Source of the DNA: Tabrizicola sp.
GTDB taxonomy: Bacteria > Pseudomonadota > Alphaproteobacteria > Rhodobacterales > Rhodobacteraceae
NCBI RefSeq assembly: GCF_030373185.1
Contig: NZ_JAUCZH010000003.1
Coordinates: 124,001-188,000, forward strand
Length of the DNA: 64,000 nt
Reading direction: 5' to 3'
This document shows, piece by piece, positions 62,988 through 64,000 of the stretch (positions within the stretch are counted from its first letter, which is position 1; every line of letters begins with the position of its first letter). Under the pieces are notes generated by a model. That model had not been told where the DNA came from. It did not search any database and was given only the letters and a program-made list of their open reading frames with translations. The position numbers were made by a program, and so were the translations under genes.

Positions 62988-64000
62988 ATGTTCATACGCC
63001 TTGTGGGCGTCTTCGAGGTGCGCGATGACAGCGGGCGCGATTGCACGCCGCGCGGCGCCAAGGCGCGCGCCCTTTTGGCGATGCTGTGCCAGACACCGGA
63101 TCGCAGACGGGCGCGTCGTTGGCTGGAGGCGCGGCTGTGGTCTGATCGCGGTGCCGAACAGGCCAGCGGCAGCCTGCGACAGGCCCTGATGGAAATCCGC
63201 AAGGCGCTGGGCGGCGAGGCCTCGCGGCTGGTGACGGACCGTGACACCGTGCGGCTTTCCGCGGTGCTGACCGATCTGGAGCGGGACCGGGACGCGGCGG
63301 CCGGGGCGCTTCAGTCGGGGCGTGAATTTCTGGAAGGTATCGACATCATAGACCAGGCCTTTGAGGACTGGCTGCGGGAAGAACGCGCCCGGGTGGAAAG
63401 CCAGCTTGGCATTCACCGGCCGGATCTGGCGCGGGTTGCGGTGGCGCAAACCGCGCGGTTGCCGTTCGTCATTCGGATGGGCGGGCTGCCACCGGGACTG
63501 GGGGCCTTTGCCGGGCGGGCGCTGGCCGATGCGATCGGGCGTTTGCTGGGCGAATTCGCCCATATCGACGTCTACGGGTCGGGCGGTGCGGCCATTCCGC
63601 CGGACCTGCCGCGCGAAGGCATGGCGTTGCATGTCGAGGGCGCCGAAATTCAGGACCGGGTGCATGTTCTGGTCAGCCTGTCCTCGATCGCCAGCGGTCA
63701 GATCATCTGGAACCAGCGTGCCGCAGTGCCTTTGGCCGAGGCGGATTTCATTGGCGCGGGTGACCTGCCGCCCCTTGTGTTCCAGGCGGCCGATGCGGCG
63801 CTTTCGCATTTCCCGCAACTGCTGGAATGTCAGAGCGGTCCGCGCCGGGCCAATGCGCTGATCGCAAATGCGCTGACCGAGATGTTCAGCTATGACGGTG
63901 ACCGGCTGCGCAAGGCTGATCGGTTGCTGGCAGAAGCGGGGGAGATTGCAGGCTCTGCCCGAATCTATGCGTGGCGGGTGCTGGTGCGGCAGATCATGCA
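62988..64000 (+). CDS. SARP-type winged-helix regulator with TolB-like domain (3' end missing)
   Basis: The frame is open from ATG 62988 to the window edge (337 codons, no stop). Residues 1-85 are an OmpR/SARP-type winged helix (MFIRLVGVFEVRD, PRGAKARALLAMLCQTPDRRRARRWLEARLW, ASGSLRQALMEIRKALGG). Residues ~85-150 look like the start of the BTAD helical region. Residues ~158-245 resemble the TolB-N/FlgO-like domain of CadC- and adenylate-cyclase-type regulators (FAGRALADAIGRLLGEF; ALHVEGAEIQDRVHVLVSL; SGQIIWNQR). TPR-like helices begin near 285. It is divergent from the haloperoxidase-like gene (156 bp), probably its regulator. Confidence 0.75.
   Translation, partial: MFIRLVGVFEVRDDSGRDCTPRGAKARALLAMLCQTPDRRRARRWLEARLWSDRGAEQASGSLRQALMEIRKALGGEASRLVTDRDTVRLSAVLTDLERDRDAAAGALQSGREFLEGIDIIDQAFEDWLREERARVESQLGIHRPDLARVAVAQTARLPFVIRMGGLPPGLGAFAGRALADAIGRLLGEFAHIDVYGSGGAAIPPDLPREGMALHVEGAEIQDRVHVLVSLSSIASGQIIWNQRAAVPLAEADFIGAGDLPPLVFQAADAALSHFPQLLECQSGPRRANALIANALTEMFSYDGDRLRKADRLLAEAGEIAGSARIYAWRVLVRQIM

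Noticed and set aside
62925-63818. 297-aa minus-strand frame opposite the SARP-like gene
   Set aside because: No family motifs; the plus-strand frame from 62988 has a clear winged-helix and TolB-like domain and stays open to the edge.
63361-63861. 166-aa plus-strand frame in the regulator region
   Set aside because: Alternative frame of the regulator gene; Arg/Pro-rich without domain.

Overview
The window reads as a chromosomal segment of an alphaproteobacterium of the order Rhodobacterales (Rhodobacter/Gemmobacter/Tabrizicola-like). The evidence is the high GC content, the order rho-mnmE-mnmG-rsmG-parA-parB, the block maf-aroE-coaE-dnaQ with secB, a petP/petR-type regulator pair, an FzlA-type GST-fold protein, and ispA next to dxs. 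No rRNA, CRISPR array, prophage or insertion sequence is visible. One tRNA-Leu(CAG) is present.

1-22.4 kb is the replication-origin neighbourhood. It holds the end of hslU, an aldo/keto reductase, mutS, the heat-shock pair hrcA-grpE, rph-rdgB-hemW, the partition genes parAB, rsmG, mnmG, mnmE, rho and hemJ. A 428-bp AT-richer gap follows at 15843-16270, with DnaA-box-like sequences, which I take as the best oriC candidate. Past it come maf-aroE-coaE-dnaQ, secB, fxsA, a Tim44-like gene, mltA and an Smr gene. Two parS palindromes lie inside coding sequence: a perfect one in rsmG and a one-mismatch copy over the mnmG start. Conserved genes left of the gap run mostly leftward and those right of it mostly rightward, as expected for leading-strand bias around an origin.

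22.4-32.0 kb is a tightly overlapped seven-gene leftward operon: a TPP enzyme, HyuA, HyuB, a PLP aminotransferase, an extended SDR, a FAD oxidoreductase and a LysR regulator. It looks catabolic with unknown substrate. A perfect 11-bp-arm palindrome lies about 70 bp upstream of its first gene.

32.3-48.3 kb is housekeeping again: tRNA-Leu, an NDUFA9-like protein, uppP, gltD / a secreted unknown / gltB, a DUF1269-type protein, mtgA, fzlA, queG, a 55-aa basic protein with an internal repeat, a glycosyltransferase-like protein, ilvE and petPR.

48.4-58.1 kb mixes lineage-specific exported proteins carrying Gly/Gln/His/Asp-rich repeats with a deacetylase-like gene, xseB-ispA, dxs, a TSUP permease, pip and ubiG. 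An opposite-strand exported protein sits between ispA and dxs.

58.1-64.0 kb is the most unusual part. It holds an alpha-oxoamine-synthase homologue whose catalytic lysine is replaced by glutamate, a subtilisin-like protease with no visible export signal, a vanadium-haloperoxidase/PAP2-type enzyme with an N-terminal tract of 19 Gly-Thr-His-type triplets, and a SARP-type winged-helix/TolB-like regulator that runs off the right edge. This cluster is my main candidate for an undescribed system; its linkage is inferred from neighbourhood only.
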